64,000 nt of DNA from Methylobacterium fujisawaense. GTDB taxonomy: Bacteria; Pseudomonadota; Alphaproteobacteria; Rhizobiales; Beijerinckiaceae. The translations under genes were made by a program, and so were the position numbers. Where the stretch lies: the NCBI RefSeq assembly GCF_014138435.1, contig NZ_JACJIM010000005.1, forward strand, positions 496,001-560,000, in the 5' to 3' direction. This document shows, one piece after another, positions 54,711-62,722 of the stretch (its first letter is position 1; every line of letters begins with the position of its first letter). The notes beneath the pieces were generated by a model. It did no database searches. It saw only the letters and a program-made list of their open reading frames with translations, and was not told the origin of the DNA.

Positions 54711-54715
54711 GGAGC

Positions 54716-55489
54716 TCAGGACCGGTCGGCCGATGGCGGCAGGCCCCATTTGGTGAGAATCGCCTGGAGCGTCCCGTCGGCCTTCAGCTTGGCGAGCGCC
54801 TTGTCGATCTTGGCCAGCAAGTCCGCGTCGGTCTTGCGCACGCTGAGGCCCACCGAGGCCACCACGGTCGGCTTGAAGGTCTCGACCAGGCGGACGCCGG
54901 GGAACGCTCCCTGCTTCACGTAGTAGGCCAGGATCGGCGCATCGGCGAAGCCGGCCTTCAGCCGTCCGGAGTTCACGTCCCGAATGATGTCGGGGATTGT
55001 ATCGTAGATCTTCACCTCGCCGAACAGGCCGGATTTTTTCAGCGGCTCGACGAAGGCGGTGCCGACCTGGGCGCCCACGGTCTCGCCCTTCAGGTCAGCG
55101 AAGGACATGTAATCCTTCGTGTCGGCCTTCGGGACGATCAGCCCCTCACCGTAGCTGTAGACCGGCGCCGAGAACGCCACGACTTCCTTGCGCTGCGGCG
55201 TGATGAACATCGCCGCTGAGATGATGTCGATCTTCGAGGCGGTGAGCGCCGGGATCAGCGTCGAAAATTGCAGCGGCTCGACCGCCACGGTGAAGCCCGC
55301 CTCTTTGCCGACCGCGTTGACGAGGTCGACCATCACGCCCTGGATGGTGTTCGTCTTGGTATCCAGGAAGGTGAACGGCAGGCCTGTCGGCGTCGCACCG
55401 ACCTTCAGGGATTGGGCGCCGACCGCGCTCCCCAGGATTCCCAGGAGCAGCGTCGACGACAGACACAGCCCGGCCAATCGTCTTCTCAT
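54716..55489 (-). CDS. Polar amino-acid ABC transporter, periplasmic binding protein
   Basis: A 257-residue family-3 solute-binding protein with a signal peptide (LAGLCLSSTLLLGILGSAVGAQS). The mature start LKVGATPTGLPFTFLDTKTN, and VAVEPLQFSTLIPALTASKIDII and VGAQVGTAFVEPL are family hallmarks. It binds an amino acid or opine-type ligand and delivers it to the permease. First gene of the operon, divergent from the XRE-cupin regulator. Confidence 0.92.
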   Translation of the reverse strand: MRRRLAGLCLSSTLLLGILGSAVGAQSLKVGATPTGLPFTFLDTKTNTIQGVMVDLVNAVGKEAGFTVAVEPLQFSTLIPALTASKIDIISAAMFITPQRKEVVAFSAPVYSYGEGLIVPKADTKDYMSFADLKGETVGAQVGTAFVEPLKKSGLFGEVKIYDTIPDIIRDVNSGRLKAGFADAPILAYYVKQGAFPGVRLVETFKPTVVASVGLSVRKTDADLLAKIDKALAKLKADGTLQAILTKWGLPPSADRS

Positions 55490-55594
55490 CCTGCCGCTCC
55501 CATCATGACCGGATTGCGCGACGAGAGCCGCCGCCCGATTTCATTCTCGTGAAGAATACCGCACGTTTCAAATATCGACGCAAGGGACTTTCAC
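55490..55594. promoter_or_regulatory. Divergent promoter between ABC operon and XRE-cupin regulator
   Basis: A 105-bp intergenic region whose AT-rich centre (tttcattctcgtgaagaataccgcacgtttcaaatatcg, split across two promoters) contains a ttcat-tctc-gtgaa near-palindrome at about 55539-55552, the likely operator of the neighbouring regulator. Confidence 0.5.
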
Positions 55595-56251
55595 GTGCAT
55601 GAAGAGACACGCGAGAGGCAGGTTGGTGCGACGGTGAGCATTCCCCAAGGCGACGCAACGGGTCCGGAACCGGTCGACCGGGCTGTGGGTCAGCGCCTGC
55701 GCGGCCTCCGGCGCGCCAGGGGGCTTTCCCTCGAGGCGATCGCATCCAGCACCGGTCTCTCGATCGGGTTCATCAGTCAGGTCGAACGGGGTCTGTCGTC
55801 GCCCTCGCTCCGGGTCCTGGCGCTCCTCGCGGACACGCTGCAGATCGGTATCGGCGGCCTCTTCGAGCCCAGCCCGCACGAGCCCGATCCGGACCCGATC
55901 GTGGTGTTCCGGAAGGACCGGCCGGAACTTCAGCTCTGGCGGGCCGGCATCACCAAGCAGTTGCTGACCCCGCCCGGCGGCACGCACGGGATGAGCCTCT
56001 TCCACATGGTGCTGAGGCCGGGGGCGAGCACCGGCGACGAGCCGTTCAGCCACGAGGGCGAGGAGGCCGGCCTCGTTCTGGAGGGGCGCCTGACCCTGGT
56101 CGTCGAGGCGCGGACCCTTCGACTCGCGGAAGGCGACAGCTTCCGCTTCGAGAGCCGGCGACCACACCGGTTCAGCAATCCCGACCCGCATGGCCAAACC
56201 ATCGTGCTGTGGGTCAATGTCCTCGGACCGACGCCGGCCGGATCGCCTTAG
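55595..56251 (+). CDS. XRE-cupin transcriptional regulator
   Basis: A 218-residue regulator. N-terminal helix-turn-helix: GQRLRGLRRARGLSLEAIAS, TGLSIGFISQVERGLSSPSL; C-terminal cupin: GDEPFSHEGEEAGLVLEGRL and GDSFRFESRRPHRFSNP. This two-domain type (PuuR-like) senses small molecules and usually represses adjacent uptake or catabolic genes. It is divergent from the amino-acid ABC/FAD-oxidase operon, which it most likely controls. Confidence 0.9.
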   Translation: MHEETRERQVGATVSIPQGDATGPEPVDRAVGQRLRGLRRARGLSLEAIASSTGLSIGFISQVERGLSSPSLRVLALLADTLQIGIGGLFEPSPHEPDPDPIVVFRKDRPELQLWRAGITKQLLTPPGGTHGMSLFHMVLRPGASTGDEPFSHEGEEAGLVLEGRLTLVVEARTLRLAEGDSFRFESRRPHRFSNPDPHGQTIVLWVNVLGPTPAGSP

Positions 56252-56311
56252 CGGAACGCAGGGCCACCGACAGGCAGGGCCATGCCGGCCCCCGGAGTGA
56301 CCGGAACCCGT

Positions 56312-57604
56312 TCAGTTGCTGATCCGGACGGATGCCACCGCGGTGGAGAACAGCTTGAGCATGGCGGCGGTGATGTCGCCCCCGGACGCAACGGGGAAGT
56401 ACAGCCCGTCCGACGCGCAGGACCGCAGCGCCGGCCCGATCTGGCCCTCATAGGGTCTAACGTACCGATTGTAGAAGTCGTTGTCGTAGATCGGCAGGTA
56501 TTGCGTATAGATGATGCCGATCCGCACGTTTTTGCTCTTCAGCGCATTGCATGTCGATGGGCTGAAAGGGCCGATGAAGCGGTCGCTCTGGATTTGAAAG
56601 CCGGCGCTCTGGTTCGTGACGCTGCCACCGGTATCCTCGACCCCGTCGGTGACCAGGAACAGAAAGCGGATCGGAGAGGACGCCGTGATGCCGGTCCCGC
56701 TTGCCGGGATCGTGGTGTTCATGACCGCGATGGCGCGCTCGAAATCCGTCTGGTTGTCCGACTGGTTGTAATACGCGTACGCGATGTCGATGTTCGGCGC
56801 CGCAGCCTTGATCTGGCTCAGGGTCGGCGTCATCGCCTGGAGCCGGGTCTGCGTCGTGGAATCGTTGAACGTCCACATTTCCATTTGATACTGCTGCGAC
56901 AGCGACATGCTTGCGTTCGCCTGATCGACCAGTGCCGACACGGCGTCACGCAGGACCTGAATGCGTAGCTTGATGTTGTTCTTCAGCGCCACGTGATAAA
57001 AGTCGGTCTGGCTATCCCCTGTGATGCGACCTTTATTGTCGTAGGTGTGCTGATGACACGCGAAGGCACAGCCGCCAGTTGCGATCTTCATGTTGGCGAC
57101 ATCGGTGTCGGTCGCCGCCAGCCCCATCGACGGCGAATTGTCGAGCAACAGGTAGAAATTGATATATTGGAACATGTTGCGGGTGCTGGACGAGCTCCCG
57201 TTGATGTTCATGACCGGCACCTGCATCAACGATGAGATCGTCGTCTTCACCGTGGCCGTATAGCTCGCTGCCAAGCTGAGTGTGGCCGAGTTGCTGACGG
57301 GTGTTCCCGGGTTGAAGGAGGTCACGGTGACGCCCGGAACCTTTGCGGCCTCCGCTCGGAACTGCGTCTCCATGTTCAGCAGGCTGGTCGATGAGATCGA
57401 ATTCGTCTTCTGCGAGATCACCGCCAGGACGGCGCCGTCGAGGGCCGCGTCGAGCTGTGCCTTGGCGGCGTTGCGTCGACCGTAATCCACCGCCGCCCCC
57501 GTGGCGAACAGCACCGGCAGCATCACGAGGGCGAAGGTGATCGCGACCTGGCCGGATCGCGAGCGCGCACACGTGCGGACGCAGCGCGTGAGGAGGCGGC
57601 TCAT
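56312..57604 (-). CDS. TadG-like pilus assembly protein with von Willebrand A domain
   Basis: A 430-residue protein from the ATG at 57604. The N-terminal GQVAITFALVMLPVLFATGA with AVDYGRR is the TadE/TadG prepilin-like anchor. A linker with many Ser/Thr follows and then a vWA domain: YLLLDNSPSMGLAATDTD (MIDAS DxSxS), LRDAVSALVDQAN, and FLFLVTDGVEDTGG. It ends the three-gene Tad-type cluster and would be exported to the surface for adhesion or tight adherence pilus function. No tad secretion genes are in view. Confidence 0.82.
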   Translation of the reverse strand: MSRLLTRCVRTCARSRSGQVAITFALVMLPVLFATGAAVDYGRRNAAKAQLDAALDGAVLAVISQKTNSISSTSLLNMETQFRAEAAKVPGVTVTSFNPGTPVSNSATLSLAASYTATVKTTISSLMQVPVMNINGSSSSTRNMFQYINFYLLLDNSPSMGLAATDTDVANMKIATGGCAFACHQHTYDNKGRITGDSQTDFYHVALKNNIKLRIQVLRDAVSALVDQANASMSLSQQYQMEMWTFNDSTTQTRLQAMTPTLSQIKAAAPNIDIAYAYYNQSDNQTDFERAIAVMNTTIPASGTGITASSPIRFLFLVTDGVEDTGGSVTNQSAGFQIQSDRFIGPFSPSTCNALKSKNVRIGIIYTQYLPIYDNDFYNRYVRPYEGQIGPALRSCASDGLYFPVASGGDITAAMLKLFSTAVASVRISN

Positions 57605-57642
57605 TCCGGCTGGAACAGCGGACACGTTGGGCCCCCGTCGCG

Positions 57643-58257
57643 CTAGTTGAAGATCGGGCAAGCCACGCCGCCCGGCATGATGATCTCGCTCGCGGTGCGC
57701 TCCGACCACGGGATCTGCCGCGTGAAGGTCAGGCCGCGGTTGCCGAAGATCCAGCGGTAGAGGGCGCTGCCGATGATCGGCGTATAGGTCATCGTCACTT
57801 CACCGAGGATGTAGCGGGCGCCGTCGAACTGATAGACGGCCGGCGTCTGGGGCAACCCGTTGGTCCCGTTGCGCTGCTGCGCCGGCCGCTTGGTCGCGTT
57901 CTGGGCCCAGCTGGAGCAGACCCCGCCATAGAGCGTGCCTGAGACCGACTCCACACCCATGGCGTTGACGACGATCTGCAGATTCGAGGCATCGAGGGGA
58001 CGCAGGATCGCGGTCGCGGCGCCCGCGATCGTCGCCATGGCTTCGACCGTCGGACTCGGATTGTCCGCGCGTCCCGACAGATCACTCAGCGTGCGCGCGA
58101 ACAGCGTCAGCTTGCGGTTCGCGTCGACCAGGCGCGTGAGTTCCGCGGTGGCAAAATACAGGATGATGAGGAGGGGCAACACGAACGCGAACTCGACCGC
58201 GGCGATCCCGCGCTCGTCGCATCGGTAGCGCGCGAGACGTTCCAGAATCCGGCGCAT
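57643..58257 (-). CDS. TadE-like pseudopilin
   Basis: A 204-residue protein starting at the ATG overlapping the previous stop (TGATG at 58255-58259). The N-terminal RYRCDERGIAAVEFAFVLPL then LLIILYFATAEL is the TadE/F prepilin motif with the G/E(+5)-type pattern (AAVEFA). The rest is a periplasmic domain with two cysteines (GGVCSSW; GGVACPIFN). Part of the Tad-type cluster with the genes on either side. Confidence 0.82.
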   Translation of the reverse strand: MRRILERLARYRCDERGIAAVEFAFVLPLLIILYFATAELTRLVDANRKLTLFARTLSDLSGRADNPSPTVEAMATIAGAATAILRPLDASNLQIVVNAMGVESVSGTLYGGVCSSWAQNATKRPAQQRNGTNGLPQTPAVYQFDGARYILGEVTMTYTPIIGSALYRWIFGNRGLTFTRQIPWSERTASEIIMPGGVACPIFN

Positions 58258-58880
58258 CAGGAGCACACGGACTGGGTTGTGTACGGTTCGACCTTGAAGA
58301 CCGTCGCCGCCTGAATCACCCGACGCCTGTTGGGCAGGCTCGGCGTCGCCGCACCGAGCAGCGGGAAGAAGATCGGGACGTCCACGGCCGCCTGCACGAT
58401 CACGATCGCGGAGGCGCCCGCGCAGGAATAGCTGGGGAAGCTCGCGTTCCAGTCGCTGGCGCCGCTGGCATTGGTCGCCACGGGCGAGACCGGGTTGGCG
58501 GCCGCGTAGCTGCTGGCCTGCGTGACGCTGACCCGGACATTGGCGCAGTTGAAGATCGTCACCCGCGGGGTGCCGTTCGACTGCGTGCAGATCGCCGTCC
58601 GGAACCGGCTCATCAGGGTCGCAGGATCGGTGGTGCCGGTGTTCGCGGTCTGAAAGGAGCCCGTATAGATCTGCCGGCCGGCATCGGACACTGCCTGCTG
58701 AAGGATCTCCTGCTCCCAGAAGACGATCCCGTTCTCCAGGCAGGCCCCGATCAGCGCGAAGAACGGAAGGGCCACGAGGGCGAACTCCACGGCAGTCGCA
58801 CCCCCGCGCGCCCGCACGAAGCGCGCCGCCTGCGCTCGTCCATCAAGCCAGCGAACCACCGTTCGGATTTCCGTGCTCAA
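58257..58880 (-). CDS. TadE-like pseudopilin
   Basis: A 207-residue protein with RARGGATAVEFALVALPFFA then LIGACLENGIVF, the TadE prepilin-like N-terminus, after a ~25-residue cytoplasmic leader. The periplasmic domain has Cys pairs (RTAICTQSN; IFNCANV; YSCAGA; TQSVCS). First gene of the three-gene Tad-type cluster; ends overlapping the next start. Confidence 0.82.
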   Translation of the reverse strand: MSTEIRTVVRWLDGRAQAARFVRARGGATAVEFALVALPFFALIGACLENGIVFWEQEILQQAVSDAGRQIYTGSFQTANTGTTDPATLMSRFRTAICTQSNGTPRVTIFNCANVRVSVTQASSYAAANPVSPVATNASGASDWNASFPSYSCAGASAIVIVQAAVDVPIFFPLLGAATPSLPNRRRVIQAATVFKVEPYTTQSVCS

Positions 58881-59308
58881 TACCCAGCCTTCGACCGGAC
58901 CACGCCGCTAAAAGAGCATCAAAAGCTTACTTTTTTTTCGCGCAGCATTGTTCAAAATCGATCCATTCGGAATGCTGTCACTTAACATGAAATTGCAAAT
59001 TTAACCATCATATCCACCTCAAGTTGAAAGAACTGGCAGAGATTCCTTGAGTCTTGCGACGGCGCCCTGGATGGCCGCCGCTTGTCAGACCAGCAGACCA
59101 CCGTTGCACGCCTCCGAACATCAGGCTGGAGGGGGCTATGGGCATCGAATTGACCGATCGACCGGCTCGAAGTACGAAATCATGAAATCTTGAAGTCATC
59201 AATCGTACGATACGCTGACGAGACACGGAAACAATCGGCATTAAGCCCAGCTTAAGACATGGCCGATAGTTTCGACGCCTAAATTAAAGCGCATAGTGAT
59301 CGTCGATC
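58881..59308. promoter_or_regulatory. AT-rich divergent promoter region
   Basis: 428 bp, noticeably AT-rich (e.g. aaaagcttacttttttttcg near 58919-58938), between the Tad-like cluster (minus) and the CheZ-like gene (plus). No gene is supported inside; it probably holds promoters of both. Confidence 0.45.
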
Positions 59309-59860
59309 ATGGCCCGTGCTGTACCGGACGTCGTTTCCATAGAAGAGGGTGTCGGGCTCCTGCGGAGCCAGCTCGTGTCGATCTCGGACGCGATCGCGCG
59401 GACGCGCCAGGAAATCGCAGACCTTCGACAGGAGCAGGAGACCAGTCGCGCCTGCGACGAGCTCCACGCCGTCGTACAAGGCACGGAAGACGCCACGAAC
59501 GCGATTCTGACGGCGTCGGAGACCGTCGATGGGCTGGCCCGCGGGATCGTGAGGCGTTCGGAACACCCTGCGACCCGGGCCGACGCGGAGGCCATTCAGG
59601 CCGAGATGCAAACCATCTTCGAGGCGTGCAACTTCCAGGATCTGACCGGGCAGCGGATCTCGAAGGTCGTGCGCACGATCGTTCTCGTGGAGGAGCGGAT
59701 CGGCGAGATGCTGCGCGTCTGGTCGGCGTCCGGCGATGGCCCGGCACGGCCCAACCTGCCGCACGACAGACGCAGCGGCGAAGCGGCCCTGCTGAATGGC
59801 CCCGTGCTACCCGGCGATGCCTCGGTCTCGCAGGACACGGTTGACGCAATGTTCCCGTAG
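59309..59860 (+). CDS. CheZ-like protein phosphatase
   Basis: A 183-residue helical protein. Long helix 1 (SISDAIARTRQEIADLRQEQ) and the signature ACNFQDLTGQRISKVVRTIV match the CheZ-type phosphatase region, where the conserved Asp and Gln dephosphorylate a CheY-like receiver. The C-terminal tail ending VDAMFP recalls the CheY-binding peptide of CheZ. It is followed by an HD-GYP protein, suggesting a signalling pair. Confidence 0.78.
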   Translation: MARAVPDVVSIEEGVGLLRSQLVSISDAIARTRQEIADLRQEQETSRACDELHAVVQGTEDATNAILTASETVDGLARGIVRRSEHPATRADAEAIQAEMQTIFEACNFQDLTGQRISKVVRTIVLVEERIGEMLRVWSASGDGPARPNLPHDRRSGEAALLNGPVLPGDASVSQDTVDAMFP

Positions 59861-59882
59861 GCCGCGATCAGAGAGCGTGCCG

Positions 59883-60959
59883 ATGGGCCGTATCCTTCTG
59901 ATCACGGACGATCCCGTACGCAGCCTGGGCTTGCAGGGGGACCTGTCCGATGGTCTGTCTTGCGAGATCCACGACCTCCGCGCCGCGGCGGCGCCGACCG
60001 GCACACCGACCGCGATCGTCACCGACGTCCTCGATCTCGGTACGGCATCCGTCGAGCGACTGCGGCGCCTCCTGGTGCAGATCCGGCACGGGGTCCCCCT
60101 GGTCGTCCTTTTGCCGACCGAGAGCCCGCGCACCCGGCTCGTCGGCGTCGCGCTCGGTGCGACGCACACGCTGTGCGCCCCCATCGACATCGATCACCTG
60201 CGGGATCGGCTCGGCGCGCAGCGGCCGCCGTCACCCGTCGCGGCGCATGTCGAGGAGCCGGTGCCCGCCTGCGCGGTCCGGATGGCGGCAGAGGTGCGCG
60301 GGTTCTACGCATCGGTCTTCGTGGCGGATCAGCCGATCACACCCGCTGTCATCGACAACGGCACCCAGGCCATCGACGTCGCGATCCGGGATACGGGGAT
60401 CCGCGACTGGATCCGGGCGGTGCGCCAATTCGACGATGCCACGCACCAGCACTGCCTGCTGGTGGCCGGGCTGGCGGCCGCCTTCGCGACAAGTCTCGGC
60501 CTCGGCGTGCAGGAGCGTCACCGGGTCACCAAAGCGGCCCTGCTGCACGATGTCGGCAAGATCCACATCCCGGCCGCGATCCTCAACAAGCCGGGCCGGC
60601 TCGACGATACCGAGATGGCCGTGATGCGGCTGCATCCCGAAAAGGGATACAGCATGCTCGCCGAGCAGGGCTTCGAGCAGCAGATGCTTCTGGTGGTCCG
60701 GTCGCATCACGAAATGCTCGACGGTTCGGGCTATCCGGACCGGCTCAAGGGGCGCGACATTCCCGACCTCGTCCGGCTCGTCACCGTCTGCGACATCCAC
60801 GCGGCCCTGATCGAGCAGAGGCCCTATAGGGCGCCCATGGCGAGCGAGGCGGCATACGCGATTCTGGAGGGCATGGCCGGCCGGCTCGATCCTGCGATCG
60901 TCGGCGCGTTCCGGCCGGTCGTCGCCGCCTTCGCACCCCAGGCCCTCGCGCAGGGCTGA
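59883..60959 (+). CDS. HD-GYP domain phosphodiesterase with receiver-like N-terminus
   Basis: A 358-residue protein from the ATG at 59883. Residues 1-115 resemble a degenerate receiver domain (RILLITDDPVRSLGLQGDL; VPLVVLLPTES). The C-terminal HD-GYP domain has AALLHDVGKIHIPAAIL, HPEKGYSMLAEQ, HHEMLDGSGYPDRLKG and VTVCDIHAALIEQRPYRAPM, consistent with cyclic-di-GMP hydrolysis. Located 22 bp after the CheZ-like gene, so probably co-transcribed and linked to motility or surface behaviour. Confidence 0.88.
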   Translation: MGRILLITDDPVRSLGLQGDLSDGLSCEIHDLRAAAAPTGTPTAIVTDVLDLGTASVERLRRLLVQIRHGVPLVVLLPTESPRTRLVGVALGATHTLCAPIDIDHLRDRLGAQRPPSPVAAHVEEPVPACAVRMAAEVRGFYASVFVADQPITPAVIDNGTQAIDVAIRDTGIRDWIRAVRQFDDATHQHCLLVAGLAAAFATSLGLGVQERHRVTKAALLHDVGKIHIPAAILNKPGRLDDTEMAVMRLHPEKGYSMLAEQGFEQQMLLVVRSHHEMLDGSGYPDRLKGRDIPDLVRLVTVCDIHAALIEQRPYRAPMASEAAYAILEGMAGRLDPAIVGAFRPVVAAFAPQALAQG

Positions 60960-61042
60960 CGGCCGTGGATCGGCCCTTGGAGTCCCGGGACAGCCGCCCG
61001 CCGGTCTGCGCGGGCTGATCGCATATCGCTTGTCTAGGATGT

Positions 61043-61078
61043 GGCCGTCGCGAGCCGCACCCGCGGCCCGCGACGGCC
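61043..61078. terminator. Hairpin between convergent HD-GYP and dctA genes
   Basis: A perfect 10-bp stem (ggccgtcgcg / cgcgacggcc) with a 16-nt loop lies 5 bp before the dctA stop on the plus strand and 83 bp after the HD-GYP stop. No U tract; a likely shared transcription barrier. Confidence 0.45.
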
Positions 61079-61083
61079 GCGGC

Positions 61084-62427
61084 TCACTCGGCGGCCTGCA
61101 GGGCCGGCGTGTGGCCGGCCGGTCGGGTGGTTTGGCCGGCAAGGGCCGCCGCGAGCTTGTCCTCGTCGACCTCGTTCTCCCAGCGCGCCACCACGATGCA
61201 GGCCACGGCGTTGCCGATGAAGTTCGTGAGCGCCCGGCACTCGGACATGAAGCGGTCCACGCCCAGGATCAGCGCCATCCCGACCACCGGCACGGAGGGC
61301 ACCACCGCCAGCGTCGCCGCCAGCGTGATGAAGCCCGAGCCGGTCACGCCCGCCGCGCCCTTGGAGGACAGCATGGCCACAAGGAGCAGAAGGGCCTGTT
61401 CGCCGAAGCTCAGGGGCGTATCGGTCGCCTGGGCGATGAACAGGGCCGCCATCGTCATGTAGATGTTGGTGCCGTCGAGGTTGAACGAGTAGCCCGTGGG
61501 CACGACGAGGCCGACGACCGGCTTGGAGCAGCCGGCCCGCTCCATCTTCTCCAGCAGCGAGGGAAGCGCCGACTCGGACGAGGACGTGCCGAGCACGAGG
61601 AGCAGCTCCTCCTTGATGTAGCGGATGAGCCGGATGATCGAGAAGCCGTTGTAGCGGGCCACCGCCCCGAGCACGACCAGCACGAAGATCGTCGAGGTCA
61701 GGTAGAACGCGCCGACGAGATAGGCGAGGTTGGCGAGCGAGCTGATGCCGTACTTGCCGATCGTGAAGGCCATCGCGCCGAAGGCGCCCACGGGGGCGAC
61801 CTTCATGATGATGTTGACGACGCCGAAGATGGCCTCGGACAGCACCTTGATGATGTCCAGGACCGGCTTGCCGCGGTCGCCCAGGAAGGCGAGGCCGAAG
61901 CCGAACAGCACCGAGAAGAACAGCACCTGCAAGATCTCGCCGCCCGCGAAGGCGCCGACCGCCGTCGTGGGGATGATGTTCATCAGGAAGTCGACGATGC
62001 TCTGCTCCTTCGCCTTGCCGGCGTAGGTGGCGATCGCCTTCGGATCGAGCGACTTCGGGTCGATGTGCAGGCCGTTGCCCGGCTGGAGCACGTTGGCGAC
62101 GATGAGGCCGACGATCAACGCCAGCGTCGAGAACGTCAGGAAGTAGATCAGCGCCTTGCCGCCGACGCGTCCGACCTTCTCCAGGTTGGTCATGCCGGCG
62201 ATGCCGGAGACGACGGTGAGAAAGATGACCGGGGCGATGATCATCTTGACGAGCTTGATGAAGGCGTCGCCGAGCGGCTTCATCTCGGCACCGAGCTGCG
62301 GATAGAAGTGGCCGAGCAGGATGCCGATCGCGACGGCGACCAGGACCTGGAAGTACAGCGTCCGGTACAGCGGCTTCGGTTTGGCGGGCGGATGCGGGGC
62401 GGTGAGTGGTGACGGCACGGCAGCCAT
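61084..62427 (-). CDS. dctA: C4-dicarboxylate:cation symporter DctA
   Basis: A 447-residue inner-membrane transporter taking up succinate, fumarate and malate. The start at 62427 has GGGAGAA seven bases upstream. Family features: IGILLGHFYPQLGAEMKPLG, FIKLVKMIIAPVIFLTVVSG, the SSSESALPSLLEKME hairpin (TSSSE), SFNLDGTNIYMTMAALFIAQ and MLSSKGAAGVTGSGFITLAA. It is divergent from the dctB-like sensor gene and carries a sigma-54 promoter with two upstream palindromic sites, the classic DctBD-controlled arrangement. Confidence 0.95.
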   Translation of the reverse strand: MAAVPSPLTAPHPPAKPKPLYRTLYFQVLVAVAIGILLGHFYPQLGAEMKPLGDAFIKLVKMIIAPVIFLTVVSGIAGMTNLEKVGRVGGKALIYFLTFSTLALIVGLIVANVLQPGNGLHIDPKSLDPKAIATYAGKAKEQSIVDFLMNIIPTTAVGAFAGGEILQVLFFSVLFGFGLAFLGDRGKPVLDIIKVLSEAIFGVVNIIMKVAPVGAFGAMAFTIGKYGISSLANLAYLVGAFYLTSTIFVLVVLGAVARYNGFSIIRLIRYIKEELLLVLGTSSSESALPSLLEKMERAGCSKPVVGLVVPTGYSFNLDGTNIYMTMAALFIAQATDTPLSFGEQALLLLVAMLSSKGAAGVTGSGFITLAATLAVVPSVPVVGMALILGVDRFMSECRALTNFIGNAVACIVVARWENEVDEDKLAAALAGQTTRPAGHTPALQAAE

Positions 62428-62560
62428 GGGGCGTTCTCCCTGTCGATAGCTTCGGTTTGGGCGGCTGGCGTCGAAATGGTCCGACGCTGTCCGCGCTTGC
62501 TCTTGGCCGTTTGGCTGGCAGCCGTTCACTGACGACATGGCTGCGTTACGTGGCGGGAAT

Positions 62561-62576
62561 GGCAACCGGCATGCCA
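62561..62576 (-). promoter_or_regulatory. Sigma-54 promoter of dctA
   Basis: On the minus strand TGGCATGCCGGTTGCC matches the sigma-54 -24/-12 consensus TGGCACG-N4-TTGC at 10 of 11 positions, about 135 bp upstream of the dctA ATG. Known dctA genes are activated by DctD through sigma-54. Confidence 0.75.
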
Positions 62577-62661
62577 CCGAAAGGCGGCGAGTTGCATTTC
62601 TTCATTTTATTGAAACGAAACGGTTTTTTACGGCCGTGGCGCGACCGCCTGATCGGTTCCC

Positions 62662-62709
62662 GTGCGGATTTCCGCACGCCTCGGGCCGAAGCGTTCCGGC
62701 TTTCCGCAC
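62662..62709 (-). promoter_or_regulatory. Two putative DctD upstream activator sites
   Basis: A perfect palindrome gtgcggatttccgcac (62662-62677) and a degenerate second copy with the same ttTCCGCAC half (62694-62709) are 32 bp apart (three helical turns), about 90-130 bp upstream of the sigma-54 promoter. Position, phasing and symmetry fit an enhancer for the DctD activator. Confidence 0.6.
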
Positions 62710-62722
62710 GGGTTGGAGCCCG

